Source of the DNA: Anaerolineae bacterium
GTDB lineage: Bacteria > Chloroflexota > Anaerolineae > 4572-78 > J111
DNA: 64,000 nt
NCBI GenBank assembly: GCA_023151115.1
Contig: JAKLJP010000009.1
Span: forward strand, 62,001 to 126,000
Direction: 5' to 3'
The translations under genes were made by a program, and so were the position numbers. Each line of letters begins with the position of its first letter. Position 1 is the stretch's first letter. Under the pieces are notes generated by a model. That model was not told the origin of the DNA. It saw nothing but the letters and a program-made list of their open reading frames with translations, and made no database searches. Shown here piece after piece: positions 53,537 to 61,970 of the stretch.

Positions 53537-54706
53537 ATGATCCAGCTTGCCTTATCTCGTAATTCAATACCTACCAAGCAGCCGGTTTGGATAGATTCGC
53601 GGCCCAAGTTGGTCAACCTGATTAAAGAACTGGCTAATGAACCACTGCTTGCCGTTGATACTGAAAGCGATAGCCTTTACAGTTATTTTGAAAAAGTTTG
53701 CCTGATCCAATTTTCCACTCCCCACACCGATTACTTGATAGACCCTCTTAGCGTTGATGTGTCTAGTTTGGCCCCACTTTTTGCTAATCCGGCCAGTCAA
53801 AAAGTATTCCACGCCGCCGAGTACGACCTGCTTAGCCTGAAACGTGATTATAACTTTACCTTTGCCAACCTGTTTGACACCATGCTGGCCGCGCGCATCC
53901 TCGGTTGGCCGCGTTACGGTTTGGGGCCAATTTTAGAGGAGTATTTTGGGGTAAAGCTCGACAAGCGATTTCAACGCCACAACTGGGGCCAGCGCCCTCT
54001 CAGCCAGCAAGCTTTGGATTATGCCCGGCTGGATACCCACTACCTGCTGCCGCTCCGCGAGATTCAAATGAAACAGCTAAGGGAACAAAGGCGCTGGCAA
54101 GAAGCTCAGGAGGCGTTTGAGCGTCAAACCCAGGTTCAGCCTACCCATAAGGTGTTTGACCCCAATGATTTCTGGCGGATTAAAGGCAGCAAAGACCTGG
54201 ACGCGCAGCAGCAGGCCGTTTTGCGCGAACTATTTATTATGCGCGACAAAATCGCTCGAAAAATTGACCGTCCACCTTTTAAGGTTATGAATGATACTGC
54301 GTTGCTGCAACTGGCTAAAGAGCAGCCTCAAACGGAACGCGCTTTACAAGAGATCAAAGGGTTGGGGGCCAAACTGCTCCAGCACGATGCTCAACACATT
54401 CTCAAAGCGATTCAAGACGGCCTGGCCGCGCCGCCACCGCAGTATCATTCCAACCACCATCGCCCCGACGAAGACACCGTAGTGCGCTATGAAGCGCTGC
54501 GCCAGTGGCGTAATATGCTGGCCGCCGAGCGTGGCGTTGAACCCGATGTAATTATCGGCAACAACACGCTCATGGACATCGCCCGACACAACCCCCAAAC
54601 GCTGACGATGCTGGCCCAGTTGGGAGTGTTGGGCAACTGGCAGTTTGACATGTACGCCCAGGCCATCCTCGACGTGCTCACGGGTGTTTCGGTCCAGACC
54701 CCCTAA
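53537..54706 (+). CDS. rnd: Ribonuclease D
   Basis: 389 residues from the ATG at 53537; an upstream ATG at 53465 would add 24 unlikely residues. The DEDDy 3'-5' exonuclease domain (~30-200) shows LLAVDTESDS (motif I), FHAAEYDLLSL (motif II) and YARLDTHYLLPL (motif III). Two HRDC domains follow (~220-295 and ~320-390). RNase D trims tRNA and small stable RNA 3' ends. Preceded by the repeat-rich spacer. Confidence 0.9.
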   Translation: MIQLALSRNSIPTKQPVWIDSRPKLVNLIKELANEPLLAVDTESDSLYSYFEKVCLIQFSTPHTDYLIDPLSVDVSSLAPLFANPASQKVFHAAEYDLLSLKRDYNFTFANLFDTMLAARILGWPRYGLGPILEEYFGVKLDKRFQRHNWGQRPLSQQALDYARLDTHYLLPLREIQMKQLREQRRWQEAQEAFERQTQVQPTHKVFDPNDFWRIKGSKDLDAQQQAVLRELFIMRDKIARKIDRPPFKVMNDTALLQLAKEQPQTERALQEIKGLGAKLLQHDAQHILKAIQDGLAAPPPQYHSNHHRPDEDTVVRYEALRQWRNMLAAERGVEPDVIIGNNTLMDIARHNPQTLTMLAQLGVLGNWQFDMYAQAILDVLTGVSVQTP

Positions 54707-54743
54707 TCAAAACCCCGTCCCGAAGTTTGATACCAGACCTCTT

Positions 54744-55469
54744 TTACAACTTTAGCAACGTCAATAGTTCGCTCAATTGGCGAATGGTGACAATGCCGGG
54801 CGGCGAGTCGCCATTCCCTTCAATATTCAGAAAAATCGGCGTCAGCCCGGCGCCTTCGGCCCCGTGTATATCCGCGATCAAATTGTCGCCGACAAACAGG
54901 GCTTGTTCCGGTGGTACACCGCCGGCTAGGTCGAGGGCGGCCAAAAAAAGCTGTTTGTCCGGCTTATGATACCCCGCTTCTTCCGAAACCAGGGTAAAAT
55001 CAACCTGCGCATCTAGCCGGTGACGTTTGATTTTTCCGCGCTGCAAGGTGGTAAAACCGTTGGTCAAAATACCCACTTTGTATTTGGCGCGCAGCGCCGC
55101 CAGTACGGCCGGCGTCTCCTCAAAAGGGATGGCTTCATCCAGCACCAGTTCATTCCAGCCGTTGACCATGGCCTCGGCCAGCGAGGTATCTTTTTTTAGG
55201 GCGCGCAGAGTATTGATGTAGCTGTACCGCGCCGCCGTATCCCCATCGAGTACGCCATCTACCATCATGTACCACATGTCCTCATTGCGCGGCCAGAAGC
55301 AGTCAAAGAACTCGTCATGCGTCAGCGGGGCCAGGCAGTCGGCAAAACGGGCAAAGAGGGTTTCGGTAAGCTGGCTCAAACGCCAGGTGTGTTTGATGAG
55401 TGTACCGTCCATATCAAAAATAACGGTGGTGATGTGGGAAAAGTCCCTTTCAAATTGGGAATTATCCAA
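54744..55469 (-). CDS. HAD-superfamily phosphatase (YjjG/PGP-like)
   Basis: 241 residues. Complete HAD set: VIFDMDGTL (motif I with both Asp), ILTNGF (II), YHKPDKQ (III Lys), FVGDNLIADIHGA (IV). Cap domain at ~20-100. Likely a nucleotidase or sugar phosphatase; substrate not assignable. Upstream is a degenerate AGTAATCAGT repeat (55488-55512). Confidence 0.87.
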   Translation of the reverse strand: MDNSQFERDFSHITTVIFDMDGTLIKHTWRLSQLTETLFARFADCLAPLTHDEFFDCFWPRNEDMWYMMVDGVLDGDTAARYSYINTLRALKKDTSLAEAMVNGWNELVLDEAIPFEETPAVLAALRAKYKVGILTNGFTTLQRGKIKRHRLDAQVDFTLVSEEAGYHKPDKQLFLAALDLAGGVPPEQALFVGDNLIADIHGAEGAGLTPIFLNIEGNGDSPPGIVTIRQLSELLTLLKL

Positions 55470-55524
55470 AGAAAACTCCTCAAGAAATAGTAATCAGTTA
55501 TCAGAAGTCAGTAGCCAGAGATTG

Positions 55525-55953
55525 CTACTCTGCGACTTTGCTACCCTGTTCAAATGCTTCAATCTTCGCCCGCATCTCGGCCGAAATGGGGGTACTGCGC
55601 TGGTTGGGATAATCATAATGCACCAGAATTCCATCGCCTTCAGCGGCCAGTTTACCGTCGACCTCGACGCGATGGGCCAATCTCATGCTGGTCCGGCCAA
55701 TCTCAACGATGCGCGAACCGACCTCCACCCGCTGGCCGTAAAAGATCGGCTGGCGGAAATCGCAGTTGATGTGGGCCAGAATAAAAGCAATGTCATTCCA
55801 ACCGGCCTGCGGCGAGCGAATGTCTACATCTACCAGATAGCGAATCCGGGCCGTCTCGATGTAGGTAAAAATGACGCCGTTGTTGACGTGTCCAAACACG
55901 TCTAGGTCCCTAAAGCGAACTTCAATCGGGGTGATGTGACGAAAACCATCCAT
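55525..55953 (-). CDS. Acyl-CoA thioesterase (4HBT hot-dog, YbgC-like)
   Basis: 142 residues. The 4HBT signature is clear: VRFRDLDVFGHVNNGVIFTYIETARIRY with catalytic Asp, then DIAFILAHINCDFRQPI and VEVGSRIVEIGRTS. Hydrolyses short acyl-CoA or acyl-ACP esters. The start ATG at 55953 is close to the next spacer, which holds a second ACGTAAAACGTAATG hairpin (56011-56062). Confidence 0.88.
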   Translation of the reverse strand: MDGFRHITPIEVRFRDLDVFGHVNNGVIFTYIETARIRYLVDVDIRSPQAGWNDIAFILAHINCDFRQPIFYGQRVEVGSRIVEIGRTSMRLAHRVEVDGKLAAEGDGILVHYDYPNQRSTPISAEMRAKIEAFEQGSKVAE

Positions 55954-56010
55954 AGAATTTTATCCTAAAAGCGGGTGTGGTTCAGAAATTCGGCAAGTTA
56001 GATTGACCTT

Positions 56011-56064
56011 CGTAAAACGTAAAACGTAATGATTTGTCCACGATCAGCCATTACGCTTTTCGTG
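56011..56064. repeat. ACGTAAAACGTAATG repeat hairpin, second copy
   Basis: CGTAAAACGTAAAACGTAATG (starts 56011) pairs with CATTACGCTTTTCGT (56049-56063), imperfectly; CGTAATG against CATTACG is exact. Same family as 13236-13286. Confidence 0.65.
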
Positions 56065-56089
56065 AAAAACCCAGTCCAAAAAGTATAAA

Positions 56090-57058
56090 TTATGGCAGCA
56101 ACAACAACTTGCCGGCCGTTTGGCGGCTGGCAAGCAGGCGATGCGCTTCGGCGGCGTCGGCCAGGGGGAGTTGTCGGTCAACCCGCACCTGGAGTTGGCC
56201 GGCAGCAACCCACTTGAAAACGTCGCCGGAGCGCCACAGCAGTTCTTCGCGGGTGGCGGTGTAGTGAAACACGGTGGGCCGGGTGAGAAAGAGCGAGCCT
56301 TTGCTATTCAAAATAAGCGGGTCAATGGGCGGCACTTTACCGCTGGATTGGCCAAACAGCACCAGCATGCCGCGCATCCGCAGCACGTTGAGGCTTTTCT
56401 CAAACGTGGTCAGGCCGACCGAGTCATAGACCACATCCACGCCGCGCCCTTCGGTGAGCCGCTTGGTTTCGGCTTCAAAATCGGTTTGGGTGTAAAGAAT
56501 CACGTGGTCAGCCCCGGCTTGACGGACCAGTTGGGCTTTTTCTTCGCTCGAAGTGGTGCCGATAACGGTTGCGCCCAGCATTTTAGCCATCTGCACCAGC
56601 AATAAACCGACCCCGCCCGCCGCTGCGTGAATGAGCGTGGTGTCACCTTGCTTGAGCGGAAAGGTGCTGTGGGTTAAAAAGTGTGCCGTCATCCCTTGCA
56701 GCAAAACCGCCGCCGCCAGAGACAGATCGAGTGCAGCCGGAACAGGCACCAACTTGGCCGCCGGGACGAGGGTGTACTCGGCGTCGGCTCCCTGCGGCCC
56801 GCTAAAAGCCACCGGATCGCCCGGCTTAAATTCGGTTACGCCTGGCCCGACGGCAGCCACCGTACCGGCCCCCTCGACGCCCAGGATGGTCGGCAGCGGC
56901 TGTTGATAGATGCCAATCCGATGGTAGATGTCTATAAAGTTAACCCCGGCTGCCGCCATCTTGACCAGAACCTCGCCCTGGCCCGGTTCGGGCACAGGCA
57001 AGTCGTCACAGTGCAGCATTTCAGGGCCGCCAAATTCGTGAACGCGGATAGCTTTCAT
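56090..57058 (-). CDS. Zinc-independent quinone oxidoreductase (MDR superfamily)
   Basis: 322 residues from the ATG at 57058, preceded by AGGAGG; a 44-residue upstream extension derives from repeat-like sequence and is rejected. QOR-type N-terminus ([17 protein letters not shown]), no catalytic zinc ligands, [13 protein letters not shown] (~44), [13 protein letters not shown] (~60), and the NADPH-binding [15 protein letters not shown] (~150), TTSSEEKA. Reduces quinones or alpha,beta-unsaturated ketones. Confidence 0.9.
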   Translation of the reverse strand: MKAIRVHEFGGPEMLHCDDLPVPEPGQGEVLVKMAAAGVNFIDIYHRIGIYQQPLPTILGVEGAGTVAAVGPGVTEFKPGDPVAFSGPQGADAEYTLVPAAKLVPVPAALDLSLAAAVLLQGMTAHFLTHSTFPLKQGDTTLIHAAAGGVGLLLVQMAKMLGATVIGTTSSEEKAQLVRQAGADHVILYTQTDFEAETKRLTEGRGVDVVYDSVGLTTFEKSLNVLRMRGMLVLFGQSSGKVPPIDPLILNSKGSLFLTRPTVFHYTATREELLWRSGDVFKWVAAGQLQVRVDRQLPLADAAEAHRLLASRQTAGKLLLLP

Positions 57059-57290
57059 CGGTTTGTTCCTCCTGGGATGATTAATTCGCTTTGCGGCGTT
57101 GAGTATAACATGTCTGGCCTCGGATGCAACTTGCAAATTTGGCTTTTCCAAACCAAGGTTTAGACTCCAACTGCCACAAGTGTTACTCATTTTAAGAGCA
57201 TTTCAATTTCACTACCATTTCAGTACCATTAAGTTAAGGATTATGTTGACTTATAGACAAAGCAGATAAACATCGTACAATCTTTTAGCG

Positions 57291-57338
57291 GGCCGGGCTC
57301 CTACGCCCGGCCAAGCGACGGCGTGGGAGCCGTCGCTG
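57291..57338. repeat. GGCTCC-ACGCC palindromic repeat, copy 2
   Basis: GGCTCCTACGCC (57297-57308) pairs with GGCGTGGGAGCC (57321-57332), a G-T wobble replacing the C-G of copy 1 (9325-9359). An alternative GCCGGGC/GCCCGGC stem is kept. The remaining spacer 57059-57700 contains a CACTGAAA/TTTCAGTG hairpin (57602-57638) and otherwise nothing recognised. Confidence 0.78.
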
Positions 57339-57706
57339 CTACAATGATAGTATGACTTTTAAGTGATTTGTCTATTAGAAAAAGTCAAGCCAGAGCATAA
57401 TGGTCGGAATAAAAGGATCAAAATCCTTCAATTCTGCCAATCCTGTTCTAAACTTTTGGCGGTAATTGTTAAATTTGTCAGTTTGTGCCAGAGGTCAACT
57501 TTACGTAACGCTTAACTTAATGGCAGCGGCATTTCAATTTTTGGGCGAATTTTATCATAACCAAAGCGTCTGAACCACTGAATCGTTGAAAGCCTTGATG
57601 TCACTGAAAAAAGTCAACACACCATTCACCTTTCAGTGAGGTCAGTTGTGTTCAGTGTTTCAAACCTGCCCTCAAAAATGAAATACACACCTTTTCTTTT
57701 GGATTA

Positions 57707-57763
57707 TTGTCAGCCACGTTAAAAACATGCTACAATAAAAAAAGACCCAACATCCGGGTCTTC
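57707..57763 (+). promoter_or_regulatory. Promoter and 5' hairpin of rho
   Basis: TTGTCA (57707-57712), 18-base spacer, TACAAT (57731-57736). Just after, AAGACCC (57743-57749) and GGGTCTT (57756-57762) form a hairpin at or near the transcript's 5' end. Read on the minus strand, the same hairpin followed by T7 is an intrinsic terminator, which would block antisense transcription from the rho region. Confidence 0.55.
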
Positions 57764-57810
57764 ATCTGTTGCTGTACGCTCATCCCAGAAGTGATAAAAG
57801 CGAAATAACC

Positions 57811-58899
57811 ATGACAAACAAAGGTAGCGGTATTCTCCAGTTGACCAAAAACGGGAGCGGCCACCTGGTCAATCCGGCCAAATTGAGCGAGCGAGTCACG
57901 GTGCCGGCCAGGCTCATCCGCGACTATCAGCTTCCTGAAGGGGCCACAATTAGCGGCAGCAGAGAGGGGCAGCAGTTGATAACCGTCGAGACCGTCTGCG
58001 GCCTGCCGCCGGAAACTTTCCTGCAGCGCACGCCCTTTAAACACCTTGTCGCTATTGACCCAACCGAGCGATTTAACCTGGCCGTGACCGGCCAAACAAG
58101 CACCCGGCTGATTGACCTGATTGCCCCGGTGGGCAAGGGTACGCGCGGCCTGATTGTCGCCCCGCCCAAAGCCGGCAAAACGATGCTGCTGGAGCAAATC
58201 GCCCGCGCCATCCTCACCGGCGAGCCTGACACCCGGCTTATTATGCTGCTGATTGACGAGCGGCCCGAAGAAGTGACTCATTTCCGCCGCGCCCTAGTCG
58301 GGGCCGAAGTGTTTGCCAGTTCCAGCGACCAGCCGGTGCAGGAACATATTGACCTGTCGGAGCTGATGCTGGCCCACATCCGCACCGAGCTGGAGTGCGG
58401 CCATCATGTGGTAGTGATGCTGGACAGCCTGACCCGCCTGGTCCGCGCCTTCAACCTCAGAGGCGCACAGGCCAACCGCAGCCGGACTCTATCGGGTGGG
58501 GTGGAGGCTGAGGCGCTGCAAATTCCCCGCCGGTTTTTTGGCCTGGCCCGCAACATCGAGCATGGCGGGTCGGTCACGATCCTGGGCACAATTCTCATTG
58601 ACACCGGCTCGCGCATGGATCAATTCATTTACGAGGAATTTAAGGGCACGGGCAACAGCGAGATTGTGCTTGACCGTTCTCTGGCCGAAGCCTATATTTT
58701 TCCGGCCATCAATCTGTCCGCCAGCAGCACCCGCAAAGAGGGTCTAATGTACAGCCCCGAAGACAGCCAGCGGCTGACCTATCTGCGCCGGGAGTTGGTC
58801 GCTCGTCCGCCCCAAGAGGCCATGCTGTATCTGCTCAGTCTGTTGGGCCAGTACCCTACTAATGAAGCGTTGTTACAGGCTATAACGCCGGATTCTTGA
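57811..58899 (+). CDS. rho: Transcription termination factor Rho, short form
   Basis: 362 residues from the ATG at 57811; E. coli Rho has 419. The ATPase core is complete: Walker A APPKAGKT (117-124), [14 protein letters not shown] (~165), [14 protein letters not shown], and [22 protein letters not shown]-like [12 protein letters not shown] (~290). The N-terminal RNA-binding part is cut to ~80 residues and divergent ([16 protein letters not shown]), with the usual helical extension missing. It should still be a hexameric RNA-dependent ATPase; primary-site RNA contacts may differ. Confidence 0.9.
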   Translation: MTNKGSGILQLTKNGSGHLVNPAKLSERVTVPARLIRDYQLPEGATISGSREGQQLITVETVCGLPPETFLQRTPFKHLVAIDPTERFNLAVTGQTSTRLIDLIAPVGKGTRGLIVAPPKAGKTMLLEQIARAILTGEPDTRLIMLLIDERPEEVTHFRRALVGAEVFASSSDQPVQEHIDLSELMLAHIRTELECGHHVVVMLDSLTRLVRAFNLRGAQANRSRTLSGGVEAEALQIPRRFFGLARNIEHGGSVTILGTILIDTGSRMDQFIYEEFKGTGNSEIVLDRSLAEAYIFPAINLSASSTRKEGLMYSPEDSQRLTYLRRELVARPPQEAMLYLLSLLGQYPTNEALLQAITPDS

Positions 58900-59020
58900 A
58901 ACGAGGCTTGTAACGACCGGCCAGAACTTCTTGGGCAATCTCGCGGGTAAGGTCGTGGTCTGTCCAGGATTTGATGTAGGCGATGGTGTTATGAGTGAAG
59001 TTAGGGTATCCACACTTCTC
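58880..59020 (-). pseudogene. Coding-like remnant on minus strand
   Basis: A 46-codon open stretch without a start reads KCGYPNFTHNTIAYIKSW..., ends PRFKNPAL and stops at 58880. It has normal amino-acid balance and helical character. It overlaps the end of rho and the end of the DUF3368 gene, and may be the tail of a decayed gene; too short to identify. Confidence 0.3.
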
Positions 59021-59498
59021 CTACTGTACGCCTCAATGTCTCTGCAATGATTTGGTCGTCGAGGCGAAAGCCGTTGGAACGTAAGGCTTGAAGTGTTTGA
59101 GCGGCGGAAGCAATCAAACCCCGTTGTTTGGCTAAAATTACAATCGCTAAAGTTCCTTTGAGGGGTATTGAAAAACTGCGGGCACAGCGTCGGGCAGCAG
59201 CATCATCAATAATAGCGGTCCAACTCGATTGCGCCAGAGCAAAAGAAAGGACAGCTGTTTCGCCGCTGCCCAAATCCCAGGCCAAAATTTCTGTTGGTGG
59301 TGTTGGAGTATCTATAACGGTAAATTTGCCTGTAGCTAATGCTCGTCTGGACTGGTCTTCTGGGGGGCCGGCCTCAATTTCAACAGCAACAGCACGAGGT
59401 ACGATAATTTCATCAGCCAAGTCAAGCAATAGTTGCTCAAGACCAATCCGGGCTAAGACAATAAGTGGGGAAGCATTTACCACCCAACGTTCAGACAT
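59001..59498 (-). CDS. DUF3368 (PIN-like) toxin candidate
   Basis: 165 residues. NASPLIVLARI at the N-terminus, IIVPRAVAVEIEAG (~35), LGSGETAVLSFAL (~77), AIIDDAAARRCA (~95) and GTLAIVILAKQRGLI (~115) place it in the DUF3368/PIN-like group, with acidic residues typical of a PIN nuclease pocket. Overlaps the UPF0175 gene by one base (toxin-antitoxin layout). Activity and target unproven. Confidence 0.78.
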   Translation of the reverse strand: MSERWVVNASPLIVLARIGLEQLLLDLADEIIVPRAVAVEIEAGPPEDQSRRALATGKFTVIDTPTPPTEILAWDLGSGETAVLSFALAQSSWTAIIDDAAARRCARSFSIPLKGTLAIVILAKQRGLIASAAQTLQALRSNGFRLDDQIIAETLRRTVGEVWIP

Positions 59499-59749
59499 TA
59501 TTCTACTTCTCGAATAATCTCATCTGCCTCATATTGAAATGGAGAAACATCAAAGCGACTCAAAGCCGTTAAAAATTCGGCCCTGGAAATTCCGGCCACT
59601 TCACTGGCTTTGGCCTGAGATACCAGGCCCATTTCATACCACTTAACTGCCGCTGCCAGGCGCATTTCCTGCACAAAATGATCCGGGTCTTGTCGCAGCG
59701 CCGAAAAAACGGCGCGGGGTAATTCGATTGAAACCTGAACAGTGTCCAT
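59498..59749 (-). CDS. UPF0175-family antitoxin
   Basis: 83 residues from the ATG at 59749 with GAGGGAG upstream; a longer frame starting at 59791 lacks this. The body (VQVSIELPRAVF, LAAAVKWYEMGLVSQAKASEVAGISRAEFLTAL) contains the helix-turn-helix-like UPF0175 core. Probably binds DNA and neutralises the DUF3368 partner encoded right after. Confidence 0.82.
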   Translation of the reverse strand: MDTVQVSIELPRAVFSALRQDPDHFVQEMRLAAAVKWYEMGLVSQAKASEVAGISRAEFLTALSRFDVSPFQYEADEIIREVE

Positions 59750-59861
59750 TCTAACTCCCTCTTGTGCATTTTCTGCTAGTGAGTATAGCATGTATAATAA
59801 CGCGGTTGCAAATCCCTTAAAAAGACCAGGGACAGAAGACCGAAGACTACCCCCACCCTAA

Positions 59862-59893
59862 CCCTCCCCCTCGGAGGGGGAGGGCAGGGAGGG
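59862..59893. repeat. CCCTCCCCCTC hairpin upstream of mutM
   Basis: CCCTCCCCCTC (~59864-59874) pairs with GAGGGGGAGGG (~59875-59885) with almost no loop, in a C/G-rich stretch that also repeats CCCCGGTC. It separates the divergent UPF0175 and mutM genes. Confidence 0.6.
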
Positions 59894-59929
59894 GGTGCAG
59901 TCTCCCGTCCCCGGTCCCCGGTCGTGCTT

Positions 59930-60727
59930 ATGCCCGAACTTCCCGAAGTTGAAACCGTTGTGCGCGGCCTGCGCGGGCCGCTGGTGGGGCGCACCTTCAC
60001 CGGCGTGACTGTGCTGTGGCCCAATTCTATCAAAACCCCTATCCCCGAATTGCAGGAACGGCTGCCCGGCCAGCGCATCGAAGCGATTACCCGGCGGGCC
60101 AAATATTTGCAGTTCCACCTGTCCGGCGGCGACAGCCTGTTTCTACACCTCAAAATGAGCGGCGATTTGTTGGTCGAACCGGAAAGCGAGCCGCGCCACC
60201 CCCACGTGCGCACCGTTTTTGGCCTGGACAATGCCCACGAACTGCGCTTCAAAGACACGCGCAAATTTGGCCGGGTTTACCTGGTGGCCGATCCCGCTCA
60301 AGTGGTGGGCAAATTGGGGCCGGAACCCCTGGCCGACGAATTTAGCGTCGAAGATTTCAAGCGGCTTTTTGAGCGCAAAAAAGGACGGCTCAAGCCGCTG
60401 CTGCTGACCCAGGAGTTTATCGCCGGGGTGGGCAACATTTATGCCGACGAAAGCTGCTTTCTCGCCAAAATTGACCCGCGCCGGACGGTGGATACGCTCT
60501 CGGCGGAAGAGTTGGAACGCTTGTATGGGGCGATCCGCCAGGTTTTGACCGCCGGCATCAGCCACAAGGGGGCCAGCTTTGACAGCGTTTACCGGGGCGG
60601 CGAGTTTCAGGACCATTTCCAGGTTTACGACCGCGCCAACAAACCATGCCTCATCTGCGGCACGCCGATTATACGGGTTGTGACAGGTGGGCGCTCAACG
60701 CACTTTTGTCCAAATTGCCAGAAATAA
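59930..60727 (+). CDS. mutM: Formamidopyrimidine-DNA glycosylase
   Basis: 265 residues from the ATG at 59930, which gives the essential MPELPEVETV N-terminus (catalytic Pro after Met removal). Features: FLHLKMSGDL with catalytic Lys (~70), QEFIAGVGNIYADE (~160; H2TH), and the C-terminal zinc finger CLICGTPIIRVV...CPNC. Excises 8-oxoguanine and formamidopyrimidines. Codons upstream of 59930 are not part of the enzyme. Confidence 0.95.
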   Translation: MPELPEVETVVRGLRGPLVGRTFTGVTVLWPNSIKTPIPELQERLPGQRIEAITRRAKYLQFHLSGGDSLFLHLKMSGDLLVEPESEPRHPHVRTVFGLDNAHELRFKDTRKFGRVYLVADPAQVVGKLGPEPLADEFSVEDFKRLFERKKGRLKPLLLTQEFIAGVGNIYADESCFLAKIDPRRTVDTLSAEELERLYGAIRQVLTAGISHKGASFDSVYRGGEFQDHFQVYDRANKPCLICGTPIIRVVTGGRSTHFCPNCQK

Positions 60728-60728
60728 G

Positions 60729-60842
60729 GTAACTACTCAAGCATGTCATTTCGACCGAAGGGAGAAATCTCTGAGGCCGATGTAGCATTGTAGGGATTTC
60801 TCGGCCTATGGCCTCGAAATGACATGAGGGTTGAGCAGTTAC
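60729..60842. repeat. CATGTCATTTCGA palindromic element, copy 2 (inverted)
   Basis: GTAACTACTCAAG opens the element. CATGTCATTTCGA (60742-60754) pairs with 60814-60826. The core holds CCGAAGGGAGAAATCTC and CCTATGGCC in the opposite order to copy 1. It ends with CAGTTAC at 60842. Confidence 0.85.
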
Positions 60843-60871
60843 GAAATAAGAAAGGTTTTAGACTCGTGTTT

Positions 60872-61447
60872 ATGCTTGAACCTCATATCCAGGCCCTTAT
60901 TTTTGATTGTGACGGTACGCTGGCCGATACTATGCCGCTGCACTACCTGGCCTGGCAGCAAACCATGGAAGCGGTGAACGGCCATTTCCCCGAAAAACTG
61001 TTCTACGATTTGGGGGGAGCCTCAAACGAGAGGATCGTTAGCACTCTGAATCAAACTTTTGGCTATCAGTTTGATGTTCCAACGTTGGCCCGGGACAAGG
61101 ATGAGCGTTATCTGAAACTGGTCGCCCAGGCCAAACCGATTGCGGCGGTGGTGGAAATTGCCCGAAAATACAAAGGCCGCTTGCCTATGGCGGTCGCCAC
61201 CGGAGGAACGCCAACACTGGTAAAAACTACGCTAAAAGCCATAGGCCTGTCCGACTTTTTTGATGCCGTGGTGACCTCCCACGACGTCACCCACGCCAAA
61301 CCTGCTCCCGACATCTTTTTAGAGTGTGCTCGCCGCTTACAGATTGAGCCGCAGTTTTGTCACGTTTTTGAAGACGCCGATTTAGGGATCGAGGGGGCCA
61401 GACGAGCCGGGATGAGCGTCACCGATGTTCGTCCGTGGCGAGGTTAG
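60872..61447 (+). CDS. HAD-superfamily beta-phosphoglucomutase-like protein
   Basis: 191 residues from the ATG at 60872; the upstream frame lies in repeat DNA. ALIFDCDGTLADTMPLHYLAW (~8) has both Asp of motif I plus the PGMB-type DTMPLH, then VATGGTPTL (II), THAKPAPDIFL (III), and FEDADLGIEGARRAGM (IV). Could interconvert or dephosphorylate sugar phosphates; substrate unknown. Confidence 0.87.
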   Translation: MLEPHIQALIFDCDGTLADTMPLHYLAWQQTMEAVNGHFPEKLFYDLGGASNERIVSTLNQTFGYQFDVPTLARDKDERYLKLVAQAKPIAAVVEIARKYKGRLPMAVATGGTPTLVKTTLKAIGLSDFFDAVVTSHDVTHAKPAPDIFLECARRLQIEPQFCHVFEDADLGIEGARRAGMSVTDVRPWRG

Positions 61448-61526
61448 GAAGCGCAGTAAACAGTGGCCAGTAATCAGTAACCAGTCATCAGTTGTCAGTT
61501 CAACTGTTCACTAATTACTGATTACT

Positions 61527-61616
61527 CAATGTCATTAAGTTAGCGTAGTTTAGCCCCTTGTGGGCGGCTATAAACGGGCACAAGGCCCTATGCTACAGCC
61601 TTAATTAATAACATTG
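61527..61616. mobile_element. MITE-like element, family copy C
   Basis: CAATGTCATTAAGTTA (61527-61542) with partial complement at ~61601-61616, core as in copy A plus an 8-base insertion CTATAAAC. Perfect 10-bp direct repeats ACTGATTACT flank it (61517-61526 and 61617-61626). Confidence 0.82.
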
Positions 61617-61642
61617 ACTGATTACTGTCTTACGGAGGCTAC

Positions 61643-61906
61643 ATGTCACCTCGAAAAATTACCCGTCTGGCCTTGATTATTGGCGCTGTTTCTATCTTGG
61701 GAATGGTGGCGATGATGGTGTTTCGCCCCAGTTGGGGAGCGCTGGCCTGGTGGCCGGCCCTGGGCTTGGGAATGGCCCTCTTGCTGCTGGTCTTTTCTTT
61801 TCTGCGCGGCGCTTACCTGACCGCCCAAAAACGAGTCGAAATGGTAGAGATGCTGAATGATTGTTACAGCGGGGTTCCGGCAGGGGGAAGACACGATGAG
61901 GAGTGA
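61643..61906 (+). CDS. Small two-TM membrane protein
   Basis: 87 residues with GGAGG before the ATG. Two TM helices (~8-27 and ~37-55) and a charged cytosolic C-terminus (RVEMVEMLND). Family not recognised. The last codons overlap a GAGGCGAGGA hairpin (61902-61970). Confidence 0.65.
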   Translation: MSPRKITRLALIIGAVSILGMVAMMVFRPSWGALAWWPALGLGMALLLLVFSFLRGAYLTAQKRVEMVEMLNDCYSGVPAGGRHDEE

Positions 61907-61970
61907 GGCGAGGACGCGATGAGAAGATGACTATTCCTCGCCCCCCGTGTCCTCGCATCTTCGCCTCACT
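61902..61970. repeat. AGTGAGGCGA hairpin between convergent genes
   Basis: AGTGAGGCGA (61902-61911) pairs exactly with TCGCCTCACT (61961-61970). It overlaps the stop codons of both flanking genes and resembles the 6681-6748 hairpin. Confidence 0.7.

Noticed and set aside
57059..57190. N-terminal extension of the quinone oxidoreductase
   Set aside because: The extra 44 residues are not conserved in the family and derive from repeat-like sequence; AGGAGG precedes the ATG at 57058.
57730..58281. 183-codon minus-strand frame over the start of rho
   Set aside because: It overlaps a clear Rho gene on the other strand and has no protein-like features.
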